Position numbers and translations under genes: made by a program
NCBI GenBank assembly: GCA_027946365.1
Contig: JAPEUQ010000013.1
Coordinates: 1,178,001 to 1,242,000, forward strand
DNA: 64,000 nt
Reading direction: 5' to 3'
Origin: Kalmusia sp. IMI 367209
Taxonomy: Eukaryota > Ascomycota > Dothideomycetes > Pleosporales > Didymosphaeriaceae
In this document: positions 24,487-36,053 of the stretch, one piece after another
Layout of the letters: each line of letters opens with the position of its first letter
Position numbering within the stretch: the first letter of the stretch is position 1
The notes under the pieces: model-generated
Seen by the model: only the letters and a program-made list of their open reading frames with translations
Told to the model about the DNA's origin: nothing
Database searches by the model: none

Positions 24487-26481
24487 ATGGGTACGTTCGC
24501 CTCGCGCGCTGGAACGTCAGGCAGCGCCGACTCGTGCTGCCCCGCTCTGCGCGGGCCGCGAACCGCAAGAACCTCATGACTGACTTGTATCGATTGCAGG
24601 TCCCAAAAAAACCCAGCAGAAGATGTCCCTGGGGGACTTTCTGGGCGACCAATGTACGTCCGCCCCGCTCTGTGTGCGGAGTAGAAAAGGCTGACGCAAT
24701 TGTAGCACTCGGATCATGGGCTGACGAAATGGAGGATATGCCCGTCGGTGGTGAGTAGACTTATACACAAGCCTTGCAATTCTGGTACTAACTTGCTGTA
24801 GCCGGAAGTAATTTTCCCTTCTCGAACTTCGCTGCGCGAATTTTCAAACGGGATACTGACCTTGACATAGGCGGCAGCGGCGCCGGCTACGGAGGCGAGA
24901 GGCGCACGTACAGTGCTGCTGGCGGATTCGGTTCTGACCGCGGCGCAGGTGGTGGCGGGTTTGGTACGTCGGCTTGTTCCGCTACTCGTGTACGCGCTGA
25001 TTGTGTTTGTTAGGTGGTAGCGACCGCCTCGGAGGATACGCCGTGCGCGAACAACTCCCCCTCCCGTCCAAGCCCCCGTATACGGCCCACTTGGGCAACC
25101 TCTCCTTCGATGCTACCGAGGGTGATATCAACGATTTTTTCGCAGACTGCGAGGTCACCAACGTTCGCATTGTTGAGGACAAATTGGAGCGAAAGCCGAA
25201 AGGTTTCGGATATGTTGAATTCGGCAGTCTCGATGGCTTGAAGAAGGCGCTTGACTTGTCTGGCACGCAGTTCCAGGGTAGAAATATCCGAGTTAGCGTT
25301 GCTGAACCTCGTACGTATTGTAGAACACAATTGTTGCCAGCATAGAACGCTGACGTACTGCAGCCAAGGACCGTCCTGAAATGAAGGATATGTCCGACTG
25401 GACCCGAAAGGGACCTCTACCCGATCTTCCTGGCCAGCGCCGTCCGTCTGACCGTGGTGGGTATCGCCAGTTCGACGCTGGCTCCGATGCAGGAGGCGAG
25501 CGTGAGCGGAGACGGCCTCCTCCCTTCAGTGACGGTAAAGAGCGTGACTTTGGCAACTGGGAGCGCAAAGGTCCTCTGTCTCCGGTCCCTTCTACAGCCC
25601 CCATGAGGGAGGGTGGTCGAGTGCGTAGCAATGATGGTCCTCGCGAGAGACGTCAGTCTCCAGCATGGGGAGAGGGCCGCTCTAATGATGGTTCTCGTCC
25701 TCCACGTCGCGAATTTTCAGATCGACCTCAGCACGACCGCCAACCCACCGCGCCTGAACTCGACAACCAGTGGCGATCCAAGATGCGTCCTGACGCTCCT
25801 GTCAAGTCGCCCACAGGCACACCTGATGCCAGCGTGCCATCATCTCCTGCACCCCAGCCTGCCGCGCCGGCCACTCGCCCAAAGCTGAACCTCGCTAAGC
25901 GAACCGTCTCCGAAGCACCTGAGGCCCCTGCAGCCTCTGCATCCACTGATTCCAAATCGAATCCCTTCGGTGCTGCAAGGCCCATCGACACTGCTGCTCG
26001 TGAACGAGAGATTGAAGAGAAAAGGCAACTGGCTATTCGCCAAAAGAAAGAGGCTGATGACAAAGCCCGCGAGGAGAGGAAGGCTAAAGAGTCTGCTGAG
26101 AAGACTGTAGCTTCGCCAAAGACCGAAACGCCCGGTACGCCGACAGTTGAAAAGGAGAATGGAGAGGTGGAGAAGCCTCGTGCTAATTTTGAGATTCTGC
26201 GACGTGTCGGTGATGACGGAGACGTACCCCCAGAGGTTGATGCCACCGATGCACCTGCTGATGGTGACATTGTTGAAGACAAGGCAGTAAAGCCAAAGGA
26301 GGTCGTGCGTGATCCCAAGCTTGACAATACCTGGAGACGAAAATCTAGCACCCCCGCGGAATCCACTCCTACGACAGAGTCCATGGACGACGACGGTTGG
26401 AGTACTGTCACCAAGCCTACGAAGAGCGCGAGGGGTAACCGACGTGGTGGAGGTGGTCCGGCTCGCGCCATTGCATCTTAA
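24487..26481 (+). CDS. TIF3: Translation initiation factor eIF4B (RRM protein)
   Basis: Exons: 24487-24490, 24600-24653, 24706-24750, probable microexon 24802-24807, 24871-24963, 25014-25310 and 25364-26481; this gives 538 residues. The start reads MGPKKTQQKMSLGDFLGDQ, then SWADEMEDMP, both typical of fungal eIF4B. A Gly-rich part precedes one RRM with RNP2 at AHLGNLSF and RNP1 at KGFGYVEF. The rest has repeats of the DW/NW-x-RKGPL type, an Arg/Glu-rich helix and the end motif NTWRRK followed by DDGWSTV and a basic RGNRRGGGG tail. eIF4B stimulates the eIF4A helicase and 43S recruitment. Translation starts in a four-base first exon. The segment between exon 3 and 24871 can splice in three in-frame ways (see findings). 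Confidence 0.93.
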
Positions 26482-27580
26482 AGTACACACCCCTTAGTGG
26501 ATTCATCTCCACTGCTCTTTCCGGCATATCTAGATGCTTGCAACGCTGCGCATCTTCCTGAGCACGAACGGTCTTTTCTAAGTTCGTGGCTTCGGTCTTT
26601 GTTCTGGTTTGTGAGCACGAAGATGTTGTTGGGAATCTTGCGTTCACTCTCGCATATCGGCACATCTCTTTCAGCATGCTCGGTTGCTTTGCCTTGACTT
26701 CGCTTGGCAAAGTACTGTTCCCTTGGTTTGAGGCCGACTCTTTTTGGAGATCATCACGACTTGCCTCCTTACCATACACGCTTAATGGCTGTTACGTCTC
26801 TTCATACATGTCCATCTCCATTTTTGCGTGCCCGAGCATAACATGTACTGCCTCTTCTGTTCCAAAAGTTTGACGTTTGTTATCTTCTCCGGATCTGAAA
26901 ATACGGCTTTTCTGCATCTATACTCACCTCCTCTTCCGCGTGCTGCCCTTGGGTTGGTAGGAGAGCCACATGTCAGGCAGTGTTTGTGCGAAATTCGAGT
27001 GCTAGGCGCGTGGGCCGGGATCTCTCATGTTTTGAAGGAAGAGTTGGTCACATTATGTTCGCTCCTCAATAGACGAATCGGTGCTCGGGCATGTATTTAA
27101 CTTTTACGATAGATTACGAAATGGGTTGTCTATCTGTTTCACCGCTTGAAGAGCATTTGCTCTGCTAAAATGTTTGTCTAACGTGTCTGTGCGTGATTGG
27201 GAAAGTCTAGGACTAGTTTATGGGTCTAGCTGTACCCGGTGGCTATGACTTTGCATGAGAACATTTTGGTCGACCGCTTGTTGGATGCAAGCAGCAACAG
27301 AAGGCCACAGTGTTCAGATTTCAATATTCTTCGAAATGACAATGGGCTCAATGGTCCAGATCTTCGTTGCATACCGTCTATTGTCGATCACTTCCCAGTT
27401 GGGCCAGACCTAGTCATTGGACCCTTGCTTCGTATCCGCCCCTCATACGTCAAGCTGCACAACCAGTCCCAACGTCGATATCTTGCTTCCAACGAGCTTT
27501 GCTGACACCCACACTGTCCATACCGCCATCTTCTTCCTCAGTTTTATGTGTCTGAGAGTCCGCAGACCTTTACCAGGGCA
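26482..27580. other. Intergenic region
   Basis: 1.1 kb containing the eIF4B 3' UTR and the promoter of the next gene. Short ORFs only; nothing else recognised. Confidence 0.45.
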
Positions 27581-28768
27581 ATGGCGTCAAAATCTCAATC
27601 GCCGGGTCCTAACCCAACTACGTCACAGCCGAAGCAGGCAAGATCAAGGAAAGCTGCAACCCAAGGGGAGCAGAACGCCGCTGGGAGAGCAGGATCAGCG
27701 GGAGGCATTGTCTTGGAGAAAGAAAAGGCTGTGAAGAAGGCGACTACGTCTATCCCTATAACTACCCCAAAAGGCGCTACCCAAGTTGCTGCACCACCGC
27801 AAGCGAAGGATCAAGACACAGCGAATACAACAACGTCAACAGGACCAAACAGGCAAAGAAGACGACCTAGGAAGTTGAACAGAGAGCCCATTGCTACTGA
27901 CGATGCTTCCAATACTGCCGCAGCGGGCGCTTCCACAGCGTCAGCCCCAACTGCCGAGCTCGAAGCGTTGAAGTCCCGCGTTAGAGGTCTCGAAGCCAAA
28001 GTCGAGGAACTTTACAAATCCTCGGAGGGTAGGACTCGGTCTCCCCGCCGTCGCGGAAAAGGCCGCAAGAACTCCTCCGCGCAAGCAACACCCACGCTCA
28101 GCACCGCCGCCGCCACCGCCGCCCCCGAGGACGAAGAAGCAGACGAAGAACTCGATCGGCTAGAAGATGAGTTGGAGACTGCAAGGAGAGATTTGGAGGT
28201 ATATCAGCCGCGCATCCGGCCGAGGGGGAAGAGATCAACGTCGGGGAATGCAGACGAGATTGAAGAGATTCCGAGAAGAGCGAGTGGAGTAGAAGAAGCA
28301 CTGGATACAGAAGGGCGACAAGTCACGCTCTCAGGAAGTTATCGTATCCCACTCCCTTCGAAACTCAACATGGAAGATGTGAAGACGATCCAGTCTGGCG
28401 TCTCGGCAGCACAGAATGTCGTGAGGTCCTGCCTTGAGCAGAGACGTGCAGCGCAGGCGGCTCGTAGTTCTAATCCTACGACGCCATCAGCTAGGTCGAC
28501 GATGGCTACGCCGAAACCAAGTAGGAAGACGAGCAGTATGGAGATCAGCAAGGAGACGGAGGGGAAGAGCTGGGGAGAGTGGTTTGGTGGGTATAGTGTG
28601 GCTATCAGTAGGGCGGTGAAAAATATCGAGGCGGAGGCGGCGATTGAAAGTCAGAGGCAGGCGAGCAGTACGGCGGGGCCGTCGTCTGGGAAGAAGAAGG
28701 GCACCGCTGGAGGTGGAGCCAAAAGGCCGGCTGCGAGGGGGAGACAGGGGAGTGAGCTGACGAGTTGA
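27581..28768 (+). CDS. Conserved-looking disordered/coiled-coil protein, unknown function
   Basis: A 395-codon ORF from the ATG at 27581 (the open frame extends slightly upstream without an ATG). Residues 1-120 are Ala/Thr/Ser/Pro and Lys/Arg-rich, with a basic RQRRRPRKLNREP patch. Around 130-150 a heptad helix reads ELEALKSRVRGLEAKVEELY. There is another basic patch (SPRRRGKGRK), then an acidic helix EEADEELDRLEDELETARRD. The most structured-looking part is SGSYRIPLPSKLNMEDVKTI followed by a helix AAQNVVRSC, and later SWGEWFGGYSVAISRAVKNI. The end is Lys/Gly/Arg-rich. I do not recognise a named domain. Charged basic patches would suit a nuclear or nucleic-acid-associated protein, but that is only inference. 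Confidence 0.7.
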   Translation: MASKSQSPGPNPTTSQPKQARSRKAATQGEQNAAGRAGSAGGIVLEKEKAVKKATTSIPITTPKGATQVAAPPQAKDQDTANTTTSTGPNRQRRRPRKLNREPIATDDASNTAAAGASTASAPTAELEALKSRVRGLEAKVEELYKSSEGRTRSPRRRGKGRKNSSAQATPTLSTAAATAAPEDEEADEELDRLEDELETARRDLEVYQPRIRPRGKRSTSGNADEIEEIPRRASGVEEALDTEGRQVTLSGSYRIPLPSKLNMEDVKTIQSGVSAAQNVVRSCLEQRRAAQAARSSNPTTPSARSTMATPKPSRKTSSMEISKETEGKSWGEWFGGYSVAISRAVKNIEAEAAIESQRQASSTAGPSSGKKKGTAGGGAKRPAARGRQGSELTS

Positions 28769-30228
28769 AAGGTTTGGAGTTGCACGATGAGGAGCTGTAT
28801 TGTTATATTCATGATTTGAGGTATATGGTTGGAGTTGGGAGTGAATTGTAGAGCATATCCAGTGCCAGTGCATGCAGTCCACATCCATAAATAAGGTATC
28901 ATGTACAAAGATGAATTTGCTACTCTTTACTACTGCCATGGGTTAATTGAAGGCTTGTTGACCACGGTCGGTCCTCAGTTACAGAATAGCCTGGAAAGTG
29001 CGATGCACGGATGATGCCGCTCCAAGTCCATGGTACACGCACAGGACGACACACCCCAGCATTCTTAAAGCCCGCCTGAACCAGCGGTACTTTGTGCATG
29101 GTCATTCACCCGATCGAAGCGACTCAGGCGGGAAGTCGCCGGCATCCATTTCCGTGACCCCTGTACTGCCAATGCACATCTCCCGCGCACAACCAAGGCA
29201 CAGTCCAACTTGGTTTGCTCTGGCGTCTCCGGATACGGCGTGAGTGGACCGCGGACGCGTTTGCAGGAGTCAGGTTGGTAGGCCGTGGCGTGTTCGCAAA
29301 AACGAGCCGATGACTGACAATCTTGCGAGGTGTTGAGGTATTGGGGCAGATTTGCACCGCGTCATGGTGACCTAACGTGAAAGCGCGTCTCCAATGACAT
29401 AATACTGAAGCCACTCTTGCACTAGCGGAAGCCATTCAATGCAGTCTCATGGGCCAGACCGTCGCAACGTGCATGCCATGCTGCGTCGCGCGTCTTGCCG
29501 ACTATTGCTGCTCGCCACGAAACCATCTTCGTAGCACAATGGGGAACAGGCTCCCAGGGAAGCTGCGCGAAGGCCGGAGGAACGTGACCCTTGTCGTGAT
29601 GGACATGGCATTTGGACGTCGGATGGGATTTGTGCAGGTGCGGCTAGACGCGTTGAGAAATGCGATGACGCACTCCAGGATCACCACTGACCCTGGTCGA
29701 TGATCCGAGACGTCAAGCCAGGCTGCCCCGTCGACATCCGTCATTGAAGGCTCCGTCTAGCTTGCTTTGGGTGCCCTCGGCGCCCAATCGAGGTCTAGAG
29801 TGGCAAAATCCACTGCTGGCGGTGCAAGGCTGGGACTCTTCTGCCGTCTTCGTCGCGCGGCCCGCTTTGTCCTCCAGGGCGGGTCGCGATCGAGAGGCGC
29901 ACATCGCTGCTGGCCGGGACGTGCTGGCGTGGGCGTGTGCGGGGAGCAGAGCTTGCTCAGGAGTAAAATGTGGCGTTCCTTTTGCATGTCGCGACGATGA
30001 CGTCGAGTAGCACGAAACCTGCCCTGCCCGTGCCACGGCAACCACGACCCAGCAACCAAATAAAGCGCCCCTCGAACGCTCCGTTGTCTCATTTTCACTC
30101 ACACCATTCCTCTTGATACCCCAAACTCAACGATACCAACGCCCCCCCACCCCTCCACTACCTAATTGTTTTCAGCTTTGCGTCCATTTATTTGATACCC
30201 CAGCACATCGACCTGATATTGATACACC
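28769..30228. other. Intergenic region, promoter of HAM1-like gene
   Basis: About 1.5 kb, GC-rich from 29.1 kb on. It ends in a C-rich leader with a CCCCCCC run near 30147 before the ATG at 30229. ORFs of 70-130 codons overlap on both strands and are taken as composition artefacts. Confidence 0.45.
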
Positions 30229-33112
30229 ATGTCGTCGTCGAAAGCCGTCAACGTTCCCGTGAACGAGAAGCAGAAGGAGACGGACGTAAACAACAAGCTC
30301 CAGCTTTACGGCATCTTCCAAGGTGTGTATCCGCCTTGGAGCTGCACAGTGCCAATCAGCGGCGCATGCAGGCTGGTCGACTTGTGAGCGAGAGCTAACA
30401 TGCATCACAGCATTCGCAAACGGCAAGGTCCCGTCAAACAAGCAGATCGATGTCGCCCTCAACTCGGCCTTGGCTTCAAAACCGTTGAGCTCTCCGTCTA
30501 AGAAGCTGTCAGCGGAGGGCCAGACCCTCGTCGCCGATCTAAAGGACGTCATTGAACAAGCCAAAATCCTACTACTTACCAAAAACGAGGGCAATCTCCT
30601 GCAGGATTTCATCTGGCAGACCGAGCAGATCACCGGTGGCAATGCACAAGTTCCTCAGGCCCCAGTTGACAAGGAGACGGCCCGGCAGCACGGTAACGAG
30701 GCTCTCGAGGGCCTCCGCACGCTCGGCACCCTCATCATCTCCAATGGCCAGTTCAGGAAGCTCCTCTCAGACGCCACCATCCTGCTACGGGATATTGCCG
30801 GCGATGCTGCTCAGAACACTGCCAGTAAGGTGAAGCCGGCCGAGCACCAGCTGAATCAGATTGACCAACCTGCGGACGACAACACCTGGCACGAGGTGCC
30901 GGATCTGTCAAAGGAGAATTTGAAGGGCCAGCTCAAGCAGAATTCACCGTTTTCGAAGAAGGATGCGGAGAAGGCTGCTGGCGATGTCACTCAAGCTGCC
31001 CACCCCGAAGGCTCGCGCGATCCCGCCGACGTCGCCAATGCCGGTGCTTACGAGGCTCAGACTGGTCAGCCGACCGGACTCAACGCTCAAAACGCAGCCG
31101 GCGAGGCTAAGCGACAGATTTCCGAGAACATTCCAGAGGAGGATAAGGATCGTGCACGCCGCCAGCGTGAGCGCCTGAACAATTACCTCAAGGGGAAGAT
31201 GCCTGAGGAGCGCCGCGATCAGACCATCTGGCGCTTGAAGAAGATGGTTGTTGAAGTACAGGGGCACCAGGACTACCAGCAGGCTATCGACACCCTTCTC
31301 ACCTTGGCTGAGCGCTACGCTGGACATGGCCGTGATGTTGCGCAGCAGGGTAAAGGAAGCGTCCAAGGTGCGCATCAGGATGATGCTTTGCAATTGGCTG
31401 AAGCTGACCTCAAGGTGTGTTTTCCAGGATTCGTAAAAGATAATGCAGATATGCTGACAGATATCAAGACTCTTCTTGAGCGCTTCGCTAACAGCACCTC
31501 GTTTGATGACTTGATTGATTCAATCAATCAGATATACAAGGACGCCGATCGTGACCCTGACCTGAAGAATTGGTTCAAGCACCTCGATACTTATATCCGC
31601 AAGTGCCTACAACAGCAGGGTTTCATCATGGAGGACCGCTCCAACGAGGAGTGGAACCAGTTATACGATGATGGCCGTACACTCCTCCGCGGACGCTACC
31701 GCGGTCACACCGACCGCATTGCTGACGAGTTCAAATTTCTCGGTCAGCAATTCGACGCTGACCCTCAGAACCAGCGCTTTTCCACCTCTATCCAGAAGCT
31801 GTTCAATGACCTTGGTCACGACGAAAACGGTAAGACGGTTTTCAAGCCTCACTTGGTCAAGGACCTGACTGAGGTAATTTTGCCTGGCATTTTCGAGAGT
31901 GTACGCTACGTGCCCATCCCACGTATCGAGTACTCTGACCCCATGGTCGACGCCGTCGTCGAAAACCTTGTCATTGAAGGTGACAATTTGGCACCCAACG
32001 TTGCTGAGTTTGGTTCCGACAACTACTGGCGTTGGGGCCGCAAGCACGTATCCAGCAAGAACAAGAACAAGGTTATGCTGTCTGTTAGCGGCATTCAGAT
32101 GGATCTCCGCGACGTTGCTTACTACGTCAAGCGCAAGCAGGGTTTCCCTTCCATCACCGACAAGGGTGTAATGGACATTTTCATGGGCGGCAGTGGCTTT
32201 AGCTTCAAGGTAGAGATGGAGAACGCCGATGCGTCTTCCGACAACGTCCACTATTTCAAGATCAACAAAGTTTCGACCGACATCCAGAATCTGCAGATCA
32301 AGTTAAAGAAGAGCAACCACAAGCTTCTCTTTGGCTTGTTCAAGCCGCTGCTGCTCAAGGTCATGCGCCCCGTGATACAGCGCGTGCTTGAGAAACAGAT
32401 CAAGGACAATGTCAACCAACTTGACGCGTTGATCTATGATATCAAGAAGGAAGCCGATAAAGCTGCTGAAGATGCCAAGCGCAATCCTGATCCGGAGAAT
32501 ATTCAGAACATTTACCAACGATATGCTTCTGCTGCCAACCAGCGCATCATGCAAGGCAAGCAGAAGAAGCAGGAGATTGAGGAACGTGTCAAGGAGACTC
32601 ATGTCAACATGGCCGTCACCCAACACGACAGCATGTTCAAGAATATTTCCTTGCCTGGAGGTATCAGCACCAAGGCTACGGAGTACAAGGAGCTCGCCGC
32701 CAAGGGTGACAAGTGGGAAAGCCCCGTTTTCTCCATTGGTAGCTCCAAAGAGACCTCTACCCTTCCTAAGATTGCAGCTGTCCAGCGCAAGCCTCACGGT
32801 CGCCCTGAGGGATATGGCGCTGATCCTAACCTTGGCGGATCTGGTGCTGGTTTGTCTAGTGCTACGCAAGGTGTTGGTGCTCCTTACGGTCAGTCCACAT
32901 CTGGCGGTGTATCAAACACGCAGCCAGGATACGGTGCTGAGTACGGTCGTACCACCGGTGCTGGCGCTGGTCTTGCCAACCAGATGGACGGTGCCTTCAA
33001 CACCGAGACTGGTGCAGGTGGTGCTGGCACTGTTGGTTCCCAGCAAGGCCAGGGACAGCAGTTCAACACCACGCTCGGTGCTGCTAACCCTGTTCTCCGG
33101 GGTGACATCTGA
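30229..33112 (+). CDS. HAM1-like protein (HAM1_N and HAM1_C regions)
   Basis: Exon 1 is 30229-30322 and exon 2 is 30411-33112, giving 931 residues; the intron starts GTGTGT and ends CACAG. The N-terminal half is helical, with the segment GIFQAFANGKVPSNKQID near the splice site and later WRLKKMVVEVQGHQDYQQAI. A central beta-rich part includes IPRIEYSDPMVDAVVENLVI, NYWRWGRKHVSSKNKNKVML and GFSFKVEMENADASSDNVHY. Then come long amphipathic helices (RPVIQRVLEKQIKDNVNQLD) and a Gly/Tyr/Gln-rich low-complexity tail. This matches the large fungal HAM1-like family, whose N and C domains are recognised in Pfam; the central part has been likened to lipid-binding tubular folds. Exact function is not settled. 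Codon use looks like that of a well-expressed gene. Confidence 0.85.
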
Positions 33113-34367
33113 GCATAAGTTTGACACTGTTGCTTTCCGTGTATGATATACCAGCATGACTTGTTGCGGACACGTTCACGATTTTTCTTGCTTTTGCTTT
33201 TCAATTTTCGATAATGGATGATACCACCTCGCCTGTTAGGCGCATGAGTATGTAATTTCCAAAAGGCTCACTTGGTCTTGGGGGTTGGGTGGATGATTGG
33301 CCCGTAATGTGGAAGATTGGGTTGATGGCATAAAAAGTAATCCACGAATGCATTTCCGAAACTCCAAAAAATGTTCAAGTGATCTGCTACTTTGTCCAAG
33401 TGAGAAATTATGGCTTGTGCACTGCTGTTCTCGAATGGGAACATACGCTAAACTGCATTCAGGGTAGCGTCTTTGTAGCACCTTTCCGGAGTTCTACACG
33501 TACACGGACATGGTCGTTTATTCTCCGACATGCAAGCTAGACACCGGCACATGCGCATCCATGCATTCCTCCCAGCATTTCACCGTCTATACTCCACGCA
33601 AGCTGGATCTCACTTGTGCAGTGATTGAATCGGTCTCGCGCGACGTTCTGCGTGACTCCAGAACGAGAGGCGGCGGAGATGGCGTAGCAGGATTCGGATA
33701 TGTTGGTGAGGCGCGGATGAGGCGCGGCTTTGCGGGCGCTTTTCCTCCGACAGCCCCGCCCCCACAGTCGGCGAGGTCGGTCGGTGGACGGTCGGCGAGG
33801 CTGGTGATGCGGGTAGGGATGCGGACGATCTTTTTTGAAACCCCGAGTGGGCACTTGATGGCCACTCTATGCGGTGGGTCGATGGGGCAAGGCAGACATC
33901 GATTGAGCAATGGAGGGGAGAGCAATTGGGACGTCCCGGTCAAGACCGCAGGGGGGAAGGTGTTAGTCTGAACTTTTTGTTTGAGCGTTGCGTTGGGATT
34001 GTTCTGCGAGAGCTTCCCTTTGAGGTGCAAAGTGGGCTGGTGTGCTGTCGTGATTGGACGCGGAGACCGCGTTGATATTGAAGTCTCACCAGCGAGGCAA
34101 ATCACGGGCTTGTAAACCAACATTCGGGCCAACGTTCGCTCCCTTGTGCTACCCGCAGCTTTGTGCATAGGCCTGCATGCCCGTCAGCACGCCAAGCGGC
34201 CCCGCTATGAAGGCGTAGTATAAGATACAAGCGCTCCTCGGTCGCAACCAATGCACTACAACAAACTCCTCACACCTCACCTCGACGAAAACCCAGATAT
34301 ACTCGGCCAGCTATCACTGCTGCCTTGATCTTTTCATTAAAACTCTAGTCAATAGAAGTATAACAAC
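33113..34367. other. Intergenic region
   Basis: 1.25 kb with the HAM1-like 3' UTR and the methyltransferase promoter. A 193-codon minus-strand ORF at 33587-34168 is Pro/Thr/Ser/Arg-rich without a domain and is not called. Confidence 0.4.
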
Positions 34368-35222
34368 ATGGCCCACGCCATCCCACAAAAAGTACTTCCC
34401 AAGCAGGCTGCTGCGCTGCTCGGCGGTAGAGCGAAGGTCGACACATACGCCGCCACGGGCGAACACACAACCAAGAAATTCGCAGAGCACAATTTCACCC
34501 TCATCCCACCCATCAAAGCAGGCTCCACAATCCACGATAACTGCGCTGGTTCCGGCACTGTCTCCCGCCTCATCCTCGCGCAGCAACCCGACGTCAAGAT
34601 CTACGCCACCGACGTGGACCAGCCGTTTCTAGATGTGCTCACTGACGACGTCGCAAAGAACAACTGGCCCATCACCGTGTCGAATCAGCGCTCCGAGAAG
34701 ACGGATTTCGCCAACGACTTCTTCGACTACGACATCACCAACATCGGCGTCATCTTCTGGACGGGCGCAGGCTTGGACGGAGCTAAGGAAGTATACCGCA
34801 CGCTGAAGCCCGGCGGCACCGCCATCATCAACTGCTGGGAATCCATCACCTGGATGTTCCCCATAATGCTGGTGCACAAGGCCTTCCGGGGGGATGCGCC
34901 GTTCCCGGCTCCGCCGATCAACTGGACCGACGGCCAGCAGCTCAAGAAGATCATCCTCGAGGCGGGGTTCAAAGAGGAGAAGTTGAAGCTGGAGAGGAGC
35001 GAGGCGCTGGCCGTCATTCCCGAGGGCGAATTTAGGGCTTGGTCCGAGAAGACGTGGGCGTATCTTGCCGGGATCGGCGGGTGGCATGAGGTGGATGCGG
35101 AGAAGTGGGATGAGGAGGTTGACAAATTGGTTGAGGTGCTCAAGGGGCAGCCTGGGACCACGGTGGAGGGCGGCAATGTCTCGATGAAGGCGAGTCAGTG
35201 GGTTGCTGTCGTAGAGAAATAG
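34368..35222 (+). CDS. Class I SAM-dependent methyltransferase
   Basis: An intronless ORF of 284 residues. Motif I for S-adenosylmethionine binding is IHDNCAGSGTVSRLIL near residue 55-70, followed by an acidic residue after the second strand at IYATDVDQPFLDVL. Motif post-II/III includes NIGVIFWTGAGLDGAKE and the R-x-LKPGG turn at VYRTLKPGGTAIINCW, all standard for the UbiE/Methyltransf_11 group. The C-terminal part (WTDGQQLKKIILEAGFKEEK) is the usual late helix and strand. The acceptor substrate cannot be inferred. No biosynthetic enzyme adjoins it, so a stand-alone metabolic role is likely. Size is normal and the start is supported by the fit of the N-terminal helix. Confidence 0.88.
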   Translation: MAHAIPQKVLPKQAAALLGGRAKVDTYAATGEHTTKKFAEHNFTLIPPIKAGSTIHDNCAGSGTVSRLILAQQPDVKIYATDVDQPFLDVLTDDVAKNNWPITVSNQRSEKTDFANDFFDYDITNIGVIFWTGAGLDGAKEVYRTLKPGGTAIINCWESITWMFPIMLVHKAFRGDAPFPAPPINWTDGQQLKKIILEAGFKEEKLKLERSEALAVIPEGEFRAWSEKTWAYLAGIGGWHEVDAEKWDEEVDKLVEVLKGQPGTTVEGGNVSMKASQWVAVVEK

Positions 35223-36053
35223 GTGGAAAATGGTTGACTCGAGGGCGGAGGCAGAATTTCGATAGCGCTGCTAGAACGCTAGGTGATGATGTAAACAGGT
35301 TCAACAAATGACTTGAATGAAAAGATATGTTAAATTTCACAAAGGCTTCTGGGGTTCTGGCTTGTGTATGGTGCATCCTCGGGACACACACCTAACTAAC
35401 AGATGCTGGAACGAGAGTGACACGGTAATAGCGAAAAGATATGGATACCTCGTTCGCAGTCGCGATGATATTTTCAACGCTTGGTAGATTCATTAAAGGC
35501 CGCGAGAGTCTCTGACCATTTAACACCGAGATACTTGAGGGAAATATTTTCCCAAACAGTCTACCAACGAGAAACTGGTAGGTGTACTGTTCATCCTGAC
35601 ATAAAAGCAAGACCATGCCGTAAGCACATAACGGACACTTCTCATAAGAAGCCGATTGAGGTAGAACAGATCCTGAGCTAACAAACACGACCTTACTTCG
35701 TCCACATAATTTATTAGCATAGGGCGATCCTACTACCTTCATCCATGCTATAATCCTCGTGTTGGACTATAAAAGTATCCCAAGAGATAGTCCACTCACG
35801 TAATGTACAGCCTGGTACAACTCACACACGTATACACAAAGCACAAAATCTACAAATACGACATGTCTTAGGTACGATCGATTCTCGTAATCCCATTTTG
35901 AGCTATCCATCAATGACAAACCTGCCATATCAGGGCGCAAACCATCTAGTATACAAAAAAAGGACCCCATATCCGCTAGAAAAAACCGGACGCATGCAGT
36001 CCCGCAACGCTCCCTGAGTCCCCCCAAGCTCCACCTTTCCAAGTGTAACGGAC
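35223..36053. other. Intergenic region
   Basis: 0.83 kb between convergent genes, with only short AT-rich ORFs. Likely the 3' UTRs of both neighbours. Confidence 0.45.

Noticed and set aside
33587..34168. 193-codon minus-strand ORF upstream of the methyltransferase
   Set aside because: Pro/Ser/Thr/Arg-rich with no family features; overlaps the promoter of the next gene and an ORF on the opposite strand.
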